From: JAEUQQ01 sp963697285
Lineage (GTDB): Bacteria > Acidobacteriota > Vicinamibacteria > Vicinamibacterales > JAFNAJ01
DNA length: 64,000 nucleotides
Direction of reading: 5' to 3'
Assembly: GCA_963697285.1 (NCBI GenBank)
Contig: CAVONI010000008.1
Location: 1 to 64,000 of the forward strand
In this document: positions 43,552-54,122 of the stretch, in pieces
Position numbering within the stretch: the first letter of the stretch is position 1
Layout of the letters: each line of letters opens with the position of its first letter
Translations under genes and position numbers: made by a program
The notes under the pieces: generated by a model
Told to the model about the DNA's origin: nothing
The model's database searches: none
What the model saw: only the letters and a program-made list of their open reading frames with translations

Positions 43552-44892
43552 CTAGAGCGACGTGCGGGCCACCTGGGCGATTTCGTCGGCCCAGGCGTGG
43601 ATCTGCGCCTGATTCTGCCCTTCGAGCATGATGCGCAACAGCGGCTCGGTGCCCGAGTACCTGACCAGCAGGCGTCCCTGGCCTTCGAGTTCCCTGTCGA
43701 CTCGCGCCATCGTCTCGACCAGCGCGGGGACGTCCGCGATGGCGCGGCGTTCCTTCACGCGCACGTTCAGGAGCACCTGCGGGTAGCGCACGTACCCGCT
43801 GGCCAGGTCGGCGAGCGACCGTCCCGTGTCGGCGAGCACACGCAGCACGGCCAGGGCGGTGACGATCCCGTCCCCGGTGAACAGGTAGTCAGACAGGATG
43901 ACGTGTCCCGATTGCTCGCCGCCAAGTGCATAGTCGTTCCTGGCGATGACGTCGGCCACGTACTTGTCGCCCACGGGTGTCCGCACCATCTGGATCCCGA
44001 GTGCCTGGAGGGCGATCTCGAGGCCGATGTTGCTCATGACCGTGGCGACGACGGTGTTGCCCCTCAACTCGCGGCGCATCTGCATGTGCCGCGCGAGGAT
44101 GAACATGATCGCGTCGCCGTCGACGATGCTGCCCTGGCCATCGACCAGGATGCAGCGATCGCCGTCGCCGTCGAACGAGACACCCATCAGGTGGCCGCCG
44201 GCACGGACCGCGTCGGCCAGGAGCTCGGGGTGCGTCGACCCGCAACCCAGGTTGATGTTGCGCCCGTCGGGCGTCGCACCGAGCACGGTCACGTCGAACC
44301 CGAGATCGCGAAACAGGCGCGGTGCCACGGTCACGGTCGCGCCGTTGGCGCAGTCGATCGCGATCTTCGCGCCCCGCAGGCTCGACATGTCGGTGAACGC
44401 GGTGCGCGCGTGCGTGATGTAGCTTGCCACGAGATCACGGGTCTCGACCGGCGGCCCGTGCTGCTCTCGCACGGTCCACGAGGAATCGGCCATGACCGCT
44501 TCGACGTGGGCCTCGAGGTCCTCGTCGAACTTCTCGCCTTCGCCCGAGAACACCTTGATGCCGTTGTCTTCGAAGGGGTTGTGCGATGCCGAGATCACGA
44601 TGCCGGCGTCGAACTCCATCGACTTCGTCAGGTACGCCGTCGCCGGCGTGGGGATGACCCCGGCCGACGTCAGGCGCGCACCCATGGCGCGGACACCGCG
44701 CGCGATCTCGCGCTCGAGCCACTCGCCCGACTCCCGGGTGTCGCGGCCCACCAGGATCCGCGCGCCCGTAACGGACGAATAGGGCAGCGCGCGCACGAGG
44801 GCGGCCGCGAATCTCGCCACCGTCGGAGGATCGAGCGGATACGCCCCCGCCTTGCCGCGGACACCATCCGTACCGAACAGTTTCTCAGCCAT
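43552..44892 (-). CDS. glmM: Phosphoglucosamine mutase
   Basis: 446 aa, full length. The N-terminus is KLFGTDGVRGKAG and the active serine is in SASHNPFEDN (Ser103). The metal loop DGDGD is in GVSFDGDGDRC. The sugar-binding loop is GEQSGH and the phosphate-binding loop RYSGTEP. It converts GlcN-6-P to GlcN-1-P for UDP-GlcNAc and peptidoglycan. It is last in a cdaA-cdaR-glmM group, starting 7 bp after cdaR, the arrangement known from Firmicutes where c-di-AMP synthesis is tied to wall precursor supply. Confidence 0.95.
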   Translation of the reverse strand: MAEKLFGTDGVRGKAGAYPLDPPTVARFAAALVRALPYSSVTGARILVGRDTRESGEWLEREIARGVRAMGARLTSAGVIPTPATAYLTKSMEFDAGIVISASHNPFEDNGIKVFSGEGEKFDEDLEAHVEAVMADSSWTVREQHGPPVETRDLVASYITHARTAFTDMSSLRGAKIAIDCANGATVTVAPRLFRDLGFDVTVLGATPDGRNINLGCGSTHPELLADAVRAGGHLMGVSFDGDGDRCILVDGQGSIVDGDAIMFILARHMQMRRELRGNTVVATVMSNIGLEIALQALGIQMVRTPVGDKYVADVIARNDYALGGEQSGHVILSDYLFTGDGIVTALAVLRVLADTGRSLADLASGYVRYPQVLLNVRVKERRAIADVPALVETMARVDRELEGQGRLLVRYSGTEPLLRIMLEGQNQAQIHAWADEIAQVARTSL

Positions 44893-44898
44893 CGTTGC

Positions 44899-45813
44899 CT
44901 ACTGGATCCTGACCTGCAACTTCGCCGGCTCGACGCGCACGACGTCCACGTTGCCGGCGATGTTCGCCACGTGCACCTCGACCAGGTGCCGGCCGGGCCG
45001 CAATCCCGACAGGTCGACGAAGGCTTCGAGCGATCGGCCCTCGAGCGACTTCACGAGGTCACCGGGGCCGTTGACGGTCACCCTCACCACCGGCGGCGTT
45101 GCCGAGGCACGCCGCCCCCGTGGCGGATTGCGCAGGCTCACCGTCACACCAGCCACCGTCCGTTCGGCCGACGCGGCCCTGATTTCGACCGTCACCAGCG
45201 CCGTTCGGGCCTCACGCAGGCGCACCGACGCGTCGGCCACCCCGACGGTGACCACGTCGCGCACCGGCCGCGTCACGTCCTGGATCGTTATCGGCTCAGT
45301 CGTCGCGTTCGTGAGTCTTCTCAGGCGGCTCTCCGGGCCGATCACTTCGACGGTCGCGGGGATGGTGGTCACCTTGCCCGCCACGAACCCCTCGGCGGGG
45401 ACGCCTTCGACGGCGGGGACGATGGGCACCACCTTGGCTGCCGACCGCTCGAACATCAGCGACACCGTCGGGGGCGAGATCTGCGCGATCTGCACGCCGA
45501 ACGGCGCGCGCACCTGGTCGTTCAGCAGGTGGAACAGGCGCTGACCCACACGCGCAGCGCGCAAGTCGAGCACGGCCACGATCTCGCCGGCGTCGATGCG
45601 ACCCAACACGTTCGACGGGCCGCGCACCCGCACGTCAACGGTCACCGGCGGGTCACCCACGATCTCGATGCCTTCAGGGATGTTCTGGAACTCCAGGGGC
45701 ACCCTGACGCTGCGCTCGACCACCTGGTCGCGCGAGACGGTCAGCCAGAGCAGGGCCGCCAGCATCACCGATACCAGCTTCAGCCCGGGGTTCCTGAAGG
45801 GGTGATAGGCCAT
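44899..45813 (-). CDS. cdaR: YbbR-domain protein (CdaR-like)
   Basis: 304 aa. A short N-terminal membrane helix (LKLVSVMLAALLWLTVS) is followed by three to four YbbR repeats (VRVPLEFQNIPEGIEI, VTVDVRVRGPSNVL, VVPAVEGVPAEGFV, VTVEIRAASAERTV). CdaR binds and regulates the diadenylate cyclase CdaA at the membrane. The ATG at 45813 overlaps the cdaA stop (TGATG), so the two are translationally coupled. Confidence 0.85.
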   Translation of the reverse strand: MAYHPFRNPGLKLVSVMLAALLWLTVSRDQVVERSVRVPLEFQNIPEGIEIVGDPPVTVDVRVRGPSNVLGRIDAGEIVAVLDLRAARVGQRLFHLLNDQVRAPFGVQIAQISPPTVSLMFERSAAKVVPIVPAVEGVPAEGFVAGKVTTIPATVEVIGPESRLRRLTNATTEPITIQDVTRPVRDVVTVGVADASVRLREARTALVTVEIRAASAERTVAGVTVSLRNPPRGRRASATPPVVRVTVNGPGDLVKSLEGRSLEAFVDLSGLRPGRHLVEVHVANIAGNVDVVRVEPAKLQVRIQ

Positions 45814-46637
45814 CACATCCCTCCCACGTCGCGGAACTTGGCTGGGCGCGGCTGGATCGGCCGCCGTTCGGTCAGCAGGTCGGTCAGCCGCGTCCGCAGG
45901 AACTCGGCGCCGAGTCCACGCTCGATCCGGCCCTCGAGGGTCAGCGAGATCTTCCCCGTCTCCTCTGACACGACGAGGGCGATGGCGTCGTTCTCCTCGG
46001 TGAGCCCGATGGCGGCGCGGTGCCGCGACCCCAGTTCGCGCGACAGTTGCGGGTTCACCGTCAGCGGGAGGAAGCAGGCCGCGGCCGCGATCCGGTCTTC
46101 CTGGATGATGACCGCGCCATCATGCAGCGGCGCGCTGGTCTGGAAGATCGTTATCAGCAGGTCGTGCGTCACCGTGGCATCGAGCGGGATGCCGCTCTCG
46201 ATGTAGTTGCGGAGCCCGATGGCGCGCTCGATGGCGATGATGGCGCCGAGGCGCCGCTCGGCCAGGATCGTCGCCGCCACCACGAGTTCCTCGATCACAT
46301 CGTCGACCGGTGCGTTGCGCCTCTGGAAGTAGCGGAACACCGGGGCGCGACCGAAGTGCGCCAGGGCACGGCGGATGTCTGACTGGAACAGCACGATCGC
46401 CGCGAAGACGACGTAGCCGATGACGTTGCGGATGGCCCAGTTGACCGTCAGCAGCGGCGCCCAGCGCGAGAAGAAGAACAACAGGACCAGCAGCAGCGAC
46501 CCGAGCGCCATCTGCACCGCACGCGTGCCCCGGATCAGCTTCAGGCCCTCGTAGATGACCACCGCGACGACCAGGAGGTCGACGAGGTCCCACCAGGTGA
46601 GGGGGCCCTGACTCAGGAAGGCGTTGAGCGCGTCCAT
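45813..46637 (-). CDS. cdaA: Diadenylate cyclase
   Basis: 274 aa. Three membrane helices lie in the first 90 residues (WDLVDLLVVAVVIYEGLKLI and the two after it). The DAC domain follows with DGA (173-175) in LHDGAVI and RHR (205-207) in SRHRAAIGL, plus EETGKIS. It makes c-di-AMP from two ATP at the membrane. It sits first in the cdaA-cdaR-glmM group. Order in the strand: folP, cdaA, cdaR, glmM. Confidence 0.95.
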   Translation of the reverse strand: MDALNAFLSQGPLTWWDLVDLLVVAVVIYEGLKLIRGTRAVQMALGSLLLVLLFFFSRWAPLLTVNWAIRNVIGYVVFAAIVLFQSDIRRALAHFGRAPVFRYFQRRNAPVDDVIEELVVAATILAERRLGAIIAIERAIGLRNYIESGIPLDATVTHDLLITIFQTSAPLHDGAVIIQEDRIAAAACFLPLTVNPQLSRELGSRHRAAIGLTEENDAIALVVSEETGKISLTLEGRIERGLGAEFLRTRLTDLLTERRPIQPRPAKFRDVGGM

Positions 46638-46656
46638 GCGGATGTGAAAGGGAGTG

Positions 46657-47550
46657 TCAGCCGGTCGGGGGCCGATCCGGAGCCTGATCGCTCGCGCGTG
46701 CGGCCCTGATTGTATCCGCCACGCGGACGACCTGCACCATTTCTGCCACCCGGTGCACCCGCACGATGTGAGCGCCAGCCAGCACCGAGGCCGTCACGGC
46801 AGCCGCGGTCGCCCAGTCACGCTGGGCGGGAGGCACATCGCCGATCGCCCGCGTGAGGAACGACTTGCGCGAGGCGCCCACCAGCCAGGGGCGCCCAAGC
46901 GCCGACAGGGCGGGCGCGTCGAGCCGGGCGAGCAACTGCAGGCTCTGCTCGGCGCGCTTGGCGAATCCCAGCCCGGGGTCGAGCACGACGGCCTCGCGCA
47001 TTACGCCCGCAGCGTCTGCCCGCGCGAGCGCCAGCGACAGTTCCTGCGCGACCTCGGCCGCGACGTCGCCGTAGGTGGCCGCACCATACATGTCGGCGGG
47101 GCGCCCACGCATGTGCATGAGAACCAGGCCGGCGCGCGTCGCAGCCGCAACCTCCCCGAGCGCCGGGTCGTATTGCAGCCCGCTGATGTCGTTGATGATC
47201 GCGGCCCCCGCGTCGATCGCCGCGCGCCCGACCGCCGCCTTGTAGGTGTCGATCGAGATGACGGCGCCCGGCTCCCGTGCGAGTGCCGCCACCACCGGAA
47301 TGACGCGCCGCAATTCCTCGTCGGCACCCACGGCGACTGCGCCGGGTTTGGTGGTCTCGCCGCCAATGTCGAGCACATCCGCTCCGTCGGCCAGCATCCG
47401 CCGGCCAGCCTCGACGGCGGCGTCGACGTCGACGAAGCGGCCGCCATCCGAGAACGAATCGGGCGTGACGTTGAGGACGCCCATCACCAGCGTGCGCGGC
47501 CCGAGGGCAAGCACTCCCCCGTGCGCGAGGGGCAGGAGGTACGACTGCAT
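46657..47550 (-). CDS. folP: Dihydropteroate synthase
   Basis: 297 aa from the ATG at 47550 (47559 is an alternative). MGVLNVTPDSFSDGG is the pterin-site motif. DIGGETTKPGA replaces the common GGESTRPG, and ISIDTYK, INDISGLQYD, VLDPGLGFAK and GASRKSFL follow. It joins pAB with the dihydropterin pyrophosphate in folate synthesis. The Thr-Lys variant in loop 2 sits beside the sulfa-resistance region of the enzyme; its effect is unknown. Confidence 0.9.
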   Translation of the reverse strand: MQSYLLPLAHGGVLALGPRTLVMGVLNVTPDSFSDGGRFVDVDAAVEAGRRMLADGADVLDIGGETTKPGAVAVGADEELRRVIPVVAALAREPGAVISIDTYKAAVGRAAIDAGAAIINDISGLQYDPALGEVAAATRAGLVLMHMRGRPADMYGAATYGDVAAEVAQELSLALARADAAGVMREAVVLDPGLGFAKRAEQSLQLLARLDAPALSALGRPWLVGASRKSFLTRAIGDVPPAQRDWATAAAVTASVLAGAHIVRVHRVAEMVQVVRVADTIRAARASDQAPDRPPTG

Positions 47551-47640
47551 GGCCACCATTCTATGGGCGACAGCCGTACACGACACGGCCCGGGACGCAC
47601 GCGGTGCGCCCGGGCCGGAGATTCACTGCGTGCCCGTCAG

Positions 47641-49536
<1,896 letters not shown>

Positions 49537-49540
<4 letters not shown>

Positions 49541-50937
49541 ACCGCGCCTCCTGCGGGCCGCAGTGTCAAGAGTAACATGCGAGTTGTTGTTGCCGTGACA
49601 CGCATCTCGTGCGCGACCACGTGCCCGGCCACCCACACGATCCGGCCCTGGGCGTCGACGACGATCGGCGTCGTGTCGCGTGACGCACGCGGCACCTTTC
49701 GATCGACCAGAATGTCTTGCACCTTTCGACGACCGGGCGCCCCGAGAGGTCGGAGCCGGTCTCCCGGCACCCGCTGCCGCACCCGGAGGGGCAGCATCAC
49801 CTGGTCGGCGTCGATCGTCGTTGCATCACTCGTCAAAGAGGGCTGCACCCCTGCAGCGTCGGAGGCCGCCACCCGCCATGGCCCGAATTCGACGTCCTGG
49901 CCGGGCAGCAGTTCCGTGTGTCCGATACCTGCTTCGATGCCGCACGGCGGCAGGCCGTTCCGCCCGCTGACGCGCCGCACCTCGATGCGTCCCTGATCGT
50001 TTGACACCGATATTGCGCCGATGGTCACCGGCCCCGGCCGCCCTGTTGCCAGGGCCGCGTCGAGCAACTCGACCCGTCGGGCCGTTTCGGCTACCCCGAT
50101 CCGCCTCAGCAGTGACTGCACTGCCCGCCGCCGCACGGGCAGCGGCACGCCCTCGAGCAAGTCGTCCCGGAATGTCACCGCATCGCCGGCGGCACGGAAT
50201 TCCGCGGTCAGCACCTCGACCCTGGCGAGAAAATAGTCGTCGTCGGCCGCCAGGTGCGCCGCCGTCCTGGCCAGCGACTCCCTGATGCGCGGGGAGTAGT
50301 GCTCGATCAGCCACGGCAACAGCTCGTGCCGGATCCGATTACGAGGAATCGTGAGGTCGCGGTTCGAGGCGTCGTCGCAGGCGGCCACGCCGCGGGAGGC
50401 CAGGTAGGCCTCGACGGCTGCCCGGGTGGTGCCGAGCAGTGGCCGAACCAGGCCTGATCGGCGAGGCGACATCCCGCGCAGCCCCCGTGTCGCTGCGCCC
50501 CGAATCAACCGGAGGAGCACCGTCTCGGCCTGGTCGTCGAGCGTGTGCCCCGTCGCCACGGCGTCGAGACCGCGCTCGGCTCTCAGTTCGGCAAACACCC
50601 GATGACGGAGTCGGTGTCCGGCCGTCTCGACCGAGCAACGGTGCTCGCGGGCATAGGCCGCCACGTCGGCTTGGCGAACCACGCACTCGAGGCCGTGGCG
50701 CGCGGCCAGCTCGCCGACCCGGCTGGCGTCGGCGTCGGATGCCGCGCCCCGGAGTTGATGGTTCACGTGCACGATGCAGTCGATGGAGATGCCGAGCGAC
50801 CGTGCCAGCTCGAGCATTACGAGAAGCAGGGCGGTCGAATCGGGTCCACCGGATGCCGCCAGGGCAATCCTGGCACCGGGCGACAACAGGCCCTGGGCAC
50901 GAATCGAGCGAAGAACCTGCGCCGCGAACGCGGTCAT
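49537..50937 (-). CDS. tilS: tRNA(Ile)-lysidine synthase
   Basis: 466 aa. LAASGGPDSTALLLVM is the PP-loop SGGxDS motif, and VHVNHQLRGAASDADA and TGHTLDDQAETVLLRL are the usual downstream blocks. The C-terminus is the tRNA-binding TilS-C domain. It converts C34 of tRNA-Ile(CAU) to lysidine so that AUA is read as Ile. The gene starts 42 bp after a tRNA with anticodon CAU and its stop overlaps the ftsH start. Confidence 0.92.
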
Positions 50938-50979
50938 GGCAGCCTCGCCCTCGGGTCAGGAAGAACGGACGGGGGGAAC

Positions 50980-51056
50980 TGGTGCCGGAGGGCGGACTCG
51001 AACCGCCGACCTAGCGCTTATGAGACGCTCGCTCTAACCGGCTGAGCTACTCCGGC
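50980..51056 (-). tRNA. tRNA with anticodon CAT, probably elongator Met
   Basis: 77 nt including encoded CCA. The acceptor is GCCGGAG/CTCCGGC with discriminator A. The D stem is GCTC/GAGC, the anticodon stem AGCGT/GCGCT has loop CTCATAA and the T arm is GGCGG-TTCGAGT-CCGCC. CAU can be Met or Ile (lysidine). Positions 4-69 and 5-68 are G-C pairs rather than the C-G pairs that TilS prefers in Escherichia coli, which favours elongator Met, but adjacency to tilS keeps Ile open. Confidence 0.9.
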
Positions 51057-51211
51057 ACGCTGCGCATCCGGTGTGGCAGTGACGCCAGGCGCCGAAGCGA
51101 CCTGCGATTCTAGCAGATCCGCCTTCGCGCTGCGCGCTTCGGCGAGCAGGGTCCGCGCTGCGCCGGCGTGCAGGGGCCGCGACCCTCAGTGCGGCCAGGC
51201 GCAGGAGTGCC

Positions 51212-51248
51212 GCACAGCCTGCCCTGAGCCTGTCGAAGGGTGCGGCCC
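51212..51248. repeat. Intergenic repeat element copy B (inverted copy of 8917-8963)
   Basis: Read in reverse complement, it contains GGGCCGCACCC and TTCGACAGGCTCAGGGCAGG, the same element as at 8917-8963. The 300-bp stretch 51057-51363 has no gene and consists mostly of such GC-rich repeat pieces. Confidence 0.7.
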
Positions 51249-51290
51249 GCCAGGACGGCACAGGCGGCGGATGTTGCGGTCACGACTGCC

Positions 51291-51312
51291 GGGCGGCTCT
51301 GGGGAGCCGCCC
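51291..51312. terminator. GC-rich hairpin in the tRNA-to-51364 gap
   Basis: GGGCGGCTC and GAGCCGCCC form a perfect 9-bp stem with loop TGGG, followed by CCTACAC. The CCCCTACAC tail is shared with the repeats near 8952 and 8996. Confidence 0.4.
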
Positions 51313-51363
51313 CTACACCTCGCAACGGTCACGTCGCGCCGACGCGCGCGGCGCGACCACCCT

Positions 51364-52305
51364 TCAGCCCTCGATGACGCCGGCCGCTATCAAGGGAATC
51401 AGCAGTTCGTGGTGCCCGACGAGTGAGTAGCCTCGCCCGATGCCGGCGGTGGGGCGGCTGACAACGTTCGCCTGAGGGCGGTACTGGCGGATGAAGTCGA
51501 GGTTCACGGTGGTCAGGCCCTCGAGCGAAATCCCGCGGTTCCTCACCAGCGCCACGGCCTTGAGGAAGACCTCGGGCAGCACGACGGCCGAGCCGCAGTT
51601 CAGGTAGACGCCGCCCGCCAGGTTCGCCACCGACGAGGTCAGGTACCGGAAGTCGCGCAGCGAGCCCTCGCCAATCGCGGCGCCCGAGGCGGCCGGGTGC
51701 ATGTGGATGATGTCGGTGCCGATGGCGACGTGGACGGTGACCGGGATGCCGCGGGCGCCGGCTTCCGCCAGCACCGATAGACCCTTGTAGGGAGCCGCGC
51801 TGGCGGCCAGGTGGCCCGACACCGCCTGGCCGATGCCCAGCCCGCGACCGACACCTTCGTTGATGACGTCGTTGAGCCCTGTCGCCGTCTCCTCGGCCAT
51901 GCCGAACGTTCCCGGGCCGAGCGCGGCCTCCACGTCCTCTGACGTGCGCCCGCCGATCGCGATCTCGAAGTCGTGGATCATCGCAGCACCGTTCAGGGCA
52001 AGCGCCGAGACGTATCCCCTGCCCATGAGGTCGATCAGCACGGGGGCAAGCCCCGTCTTGATCACGTGGCCTCCGAGTCCCCAGATGATCGGCCGCCCGC
52101 CCGCTTGCGCCTCGCGGAGGGCATCGACCACCGCGCGCAGGTCTCCGCCCGCGAGGATCGACGGCAGCGACGCGAACCATCCCGCCATGCCGCTTCCCGG
52201 ATCGTAGGCAGCACCGAACTGGCTGACATCGACCTTGCTCGCGCGCGACGCCAGCGGATACGTGGCGATGTCGGAGAGATCGAACTCGTCGTACGGCAAT
52301 GGCAT
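51364..52305 (-). CDS. Conserved protein of unknown function, possibly deoxyhypusine-synthase-like
   Basis: 313 aa from the ATG at 52305, with GAGG 8 bases upstream; a GTG at 52314 is an alternative. Blocks: PIIWGLGGHVIKTGLAPVL, ALNGAAMIHDFEIAIGG, ARGIPVTVHVAIGTDIIHMH, and LAGGVYLNCGSAVVLPEVFL. Their order (GL strand-turn, [A/G]GA/E, PV...D, GG...LP) resembles deoxyhypusine synthase. Identity is too low to assign that reaction, and bacteria normally lack its partner eIF5A. It is cytoplasmic and lies just downstream of queA on the same strand. Confidence 0.45.
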   Translation of the reverse strand: MPLPYDEFDLSDIATYPLASRASKVDVSQFGAAYDPGSGMAGWFASLPSILAGGDLRAVVDALREAQAGGRPIIWGLGGHVIKTGLAPVLIDLMGRGYVSALALNGAAMIHDFEIAIGGRTSEDVEAALGPGTFGMAEETATGLNDVINEGVGRGLGIGQAVSGHLAASAAPYKGLSVLAEAGARGIPVTVHVAIGTDIIHMHPAASGAAIGEGSLRDFRYLTSSVANLAGGVYLNCGSAVVLPEVFLKAVALVRNRGISLEGLTTVNLDFIRQYRPQANVVSRPTAGIGRGYSLVGHHELLIPLIAAGVIEG

Positions 52306-52336
52306 GGCATCCACCTCGCAGAACTACCCGACCCGA

Positions 52337-53383
52337 TCAGGCCACGAACATGGCGTCGCCGTAGCTGTAGAACCTGAACTCGTGCGCGATGGCCTCACGA
52401 TACGCCGCGAGCACGTGCTCGCGCCCTGCAAAGGCGCACACGAGCATGAGCAGCGACGAGCGGGGTACGTGGAAATTCGTGAACAGCGCGTCGACCACCT
52501 GGAACCGGTGCCCCGGGTGGATGAAGAGACGCGCCACGCCGCTGCCGGCCCCCACGTCGCCGTCACCCGCCATCGCCGCGCTTTCGAGCGCCCGCGTCAC
52601 CGTCGTGCCCACCGCGACCACCCGGCGCCCCTCTCGTCTCGCGGCGCAGATGGCTGCGGCCGCATGGTCGCCGATCGCATACGACTCCGGATCGACCACG
52701 TGGTCTTCGACCATCTCGGCCCGTACCGGCTTGAAGGTGCCGAAGCCGACGTGCAGCGTCACCGACACGCGCGAGACGCCGCGCAACGCAATCGCCTCGA
52801 GGATTTCCGGGGTGAAGTGCAGGCCCGACGTCGGTGCGGCCACCGATCCGCGCTCGCGGGCGAAGACCGTCTGGTAGCGATCGCGGTCTGCCTCGGTGTC
52901 GGGACGCTTGATGTACGGCGGCAACGGCATGTGGCCGATCGCCTCGATCACCTGCATCACGTCGGTCGCGTCGGGCACCGAGAGGCGGACGCGGCGTTTG
53001 CCGAATCCGTCGCGCCCGACGATCTCGCCGTGGATCACGCCGCCAGGCCCCTCGAAGATCATCCGCGCGCCCGGCTTCAGCTTCTGCCCGGGATGCACGA
53101 GCGCCTGCCAGTGGTCCGCATCCTCGCGCTGCAGCAGCAGGCACTCGACCTGTCCGCCGCTCGGATCGCGCCGCCCGAGGAGCCGTGCAGGGAAGACGCG
53201 CGTGTCGTTCACCACGAGGAGGTCACCCGCGCGCAGGAACCCGGCCAGGTCGCGCACCATCGCGATGCGCGTCGCACCCGTGTCGCGATCGAGCACGAGC
53301 AGGCGCGACGACCCGCGCTCGGCAGGCGGAGCCTGCGCGATCAGGGCTTCGGGCAACTCGTAGTCGAACTCGTCCACTCGCAC
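52337..53383 (-). CDS. queA: S-adenosylmethionine:tRNA ribosyltransferase-isomerase
   Basis: 348 aa. FDYELPEALIAQAPPAERGSSR, LLVVNDTRVFPARL, GHMPLPPYIKR, YQTVFARERGSVAAPTSGLHF and LHVGFGTFKPVR are the full run of QueA motifs. It transfers the ribosyl part of SAM to preQ1 at the wobble base, the penultimate step of queuosine synthesis on tRNAs for Asp, Asn, His and Tyr. Start at the ATG 53383; no other queuosine gene is visible in the window. Confidence 0.95.
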   Translation of the reverse strand: MRVDEFDYELPEALIAQAPPAERGSSRLLVLDRDTGATRIAMVRDLAGFLRAGDLLVVNDTRVFPARLLGRRDPSGGQVECLLLQREDADHWQALVHPGQKLKPGARMIFEGPGGVIHGEIVGRDGFGKRRVRLSVPDATDVMQVIEAIGHMPLPPYIKRPDTEADRDRYQTVFARERGSVAAPTSGLHFTPEILEAIALRGVSRVSVTLHVGFGTFKPVRAEMVEDHVVDPESYAIGDHAAAAICAARREGRRVVAVGTTVTRALESAAMAGDGDVGAGSGVARLFIHPGHRFQVVDALFTNFHVPRSSLLMLVCAFAGREHVLAAYREAIAHEFRFYSYGDAMFVA

Positions 53384-53548
53384 GACGTTCGCATGATACG
53401 GGAAACGCCGTCGCTCCCTGCGCCCGACGCGTCTGGGACCTCGCCGCAGATCGCGGCGTCATATGGCGTGTTGTGCATCTGGGATGCCTCCACGATGGAG
53501 GCAAAATCAATTCACGCGGGTTTCGACCCGCGATCAGGAGTTGTTGCC

Positions 53549-54031
53549 ATGTTCAGTCGCCTGCTCACTCTGACCTCTGTGTTCGCTGTTGCCCTTGCCC
53601 TCGCTGCGCCTGCACGCGCTGCCGAGAAGGACATCGTCACGACCGCCGTCGAGGCCGGAAGCTTCAAGACACTCGCCAAGCTGCTGACCGATGCCGGCCT
53701 GGTCGACACGCTCAAGGGACCTGGTCCGTTCACGGTGTTCGCGCCGACCGACGAGGCGTTCGCGAAGGTGCCCGCGGCCACGCTCGAGGCGCTCGGCAAG
53801 GACAAGGAGAAGCTCAAGGCCGTCCTGACCTACCACGTGGTTGCCGGCAAGGTGATGGCCGCTGACGTGGTCAAGTTGAAGGAAGCCAAGACCGTGCAGG
53901 GCTCGTCGGTGAAGATCGCGGTCACCGGCGGCAAGGTCACGGTTGACGCGGCCAACGTGGTCAAGACCGACATCGCGTGCACCAACGGCGTGATTCACGT
54001 CATCGACAGCGTCATCCTGCCCAAGATGTAG
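53549..54031 (+). CDS. Secreted fasciclin-domain protein
   Basis: 160 aa from the ATG at 53549, with AGGAG 8 bases upstream. The signal peptide ends at APARAAEK. One fasciclin domain fills the rest: TLAKLLTDAGLVDTL, GPFTVFAPTDEAFAKVP, LTYHVVAGKV and NGVIHVIDSVILPK, all typical. Fasciclin domains mediate adhesion, here outside the cell. A strong hairpin follows the stop. Confidence 0.9.
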   Translation: MFSRLLTLTSVFAVALALAAPARAAEKDIVTTAVEAGSFKTLAKLLTDAGLVDTLKGPGPFTVFAPTDEAFAKVPAATLEALGKDKEKLKAVLTYHVVAGKVMAADVVKLKEAKTVQGSSVKIAVTGGKVTVDAANVVKTDIACTNGVIHVIDSVILPKM

Positions 54032-54044
54032 AGTGGTCGTGCAC

Positions 54045-54073
54045 GGCCGGGGCCCGCACTGCGGGCTCCGGCC
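54045..54073 (+). terminator. Hairpin after the fasciclin gene
   Basis: GGCCGG-G-GCCCGC pairs with GCGGGC-T-CCGGCC around the loop ACT. This gives a 13-bp stem (with one G-U pair in RNA), 14 bases after the stop. No T tract follows. Confidence 0.6.
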
Positions 54074-54122
54074 GCGCCAGGCAGCCGTGTCCAACTCCCC
54101 TGGCCCCCACGCCAGCGCCGCG

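Noticed and set aside
43597..46206. A plus-strand open frame of 869 codons opposite glmM, cdaR and cdaA
   Set aside because: It is a high-GC shadow: no recognisable motifs, no ribosome site, and a repetitive His/Arg/Asp composition, while the opposite strand has three strong gene matches.
51364..52305. Naming the unknown gene as deoxyhypusine synthase
   Set aside because: Only the order of glycine-rich blocks agrees; the catalytic Lys region is not convincing and bacteria lack eIF5A.
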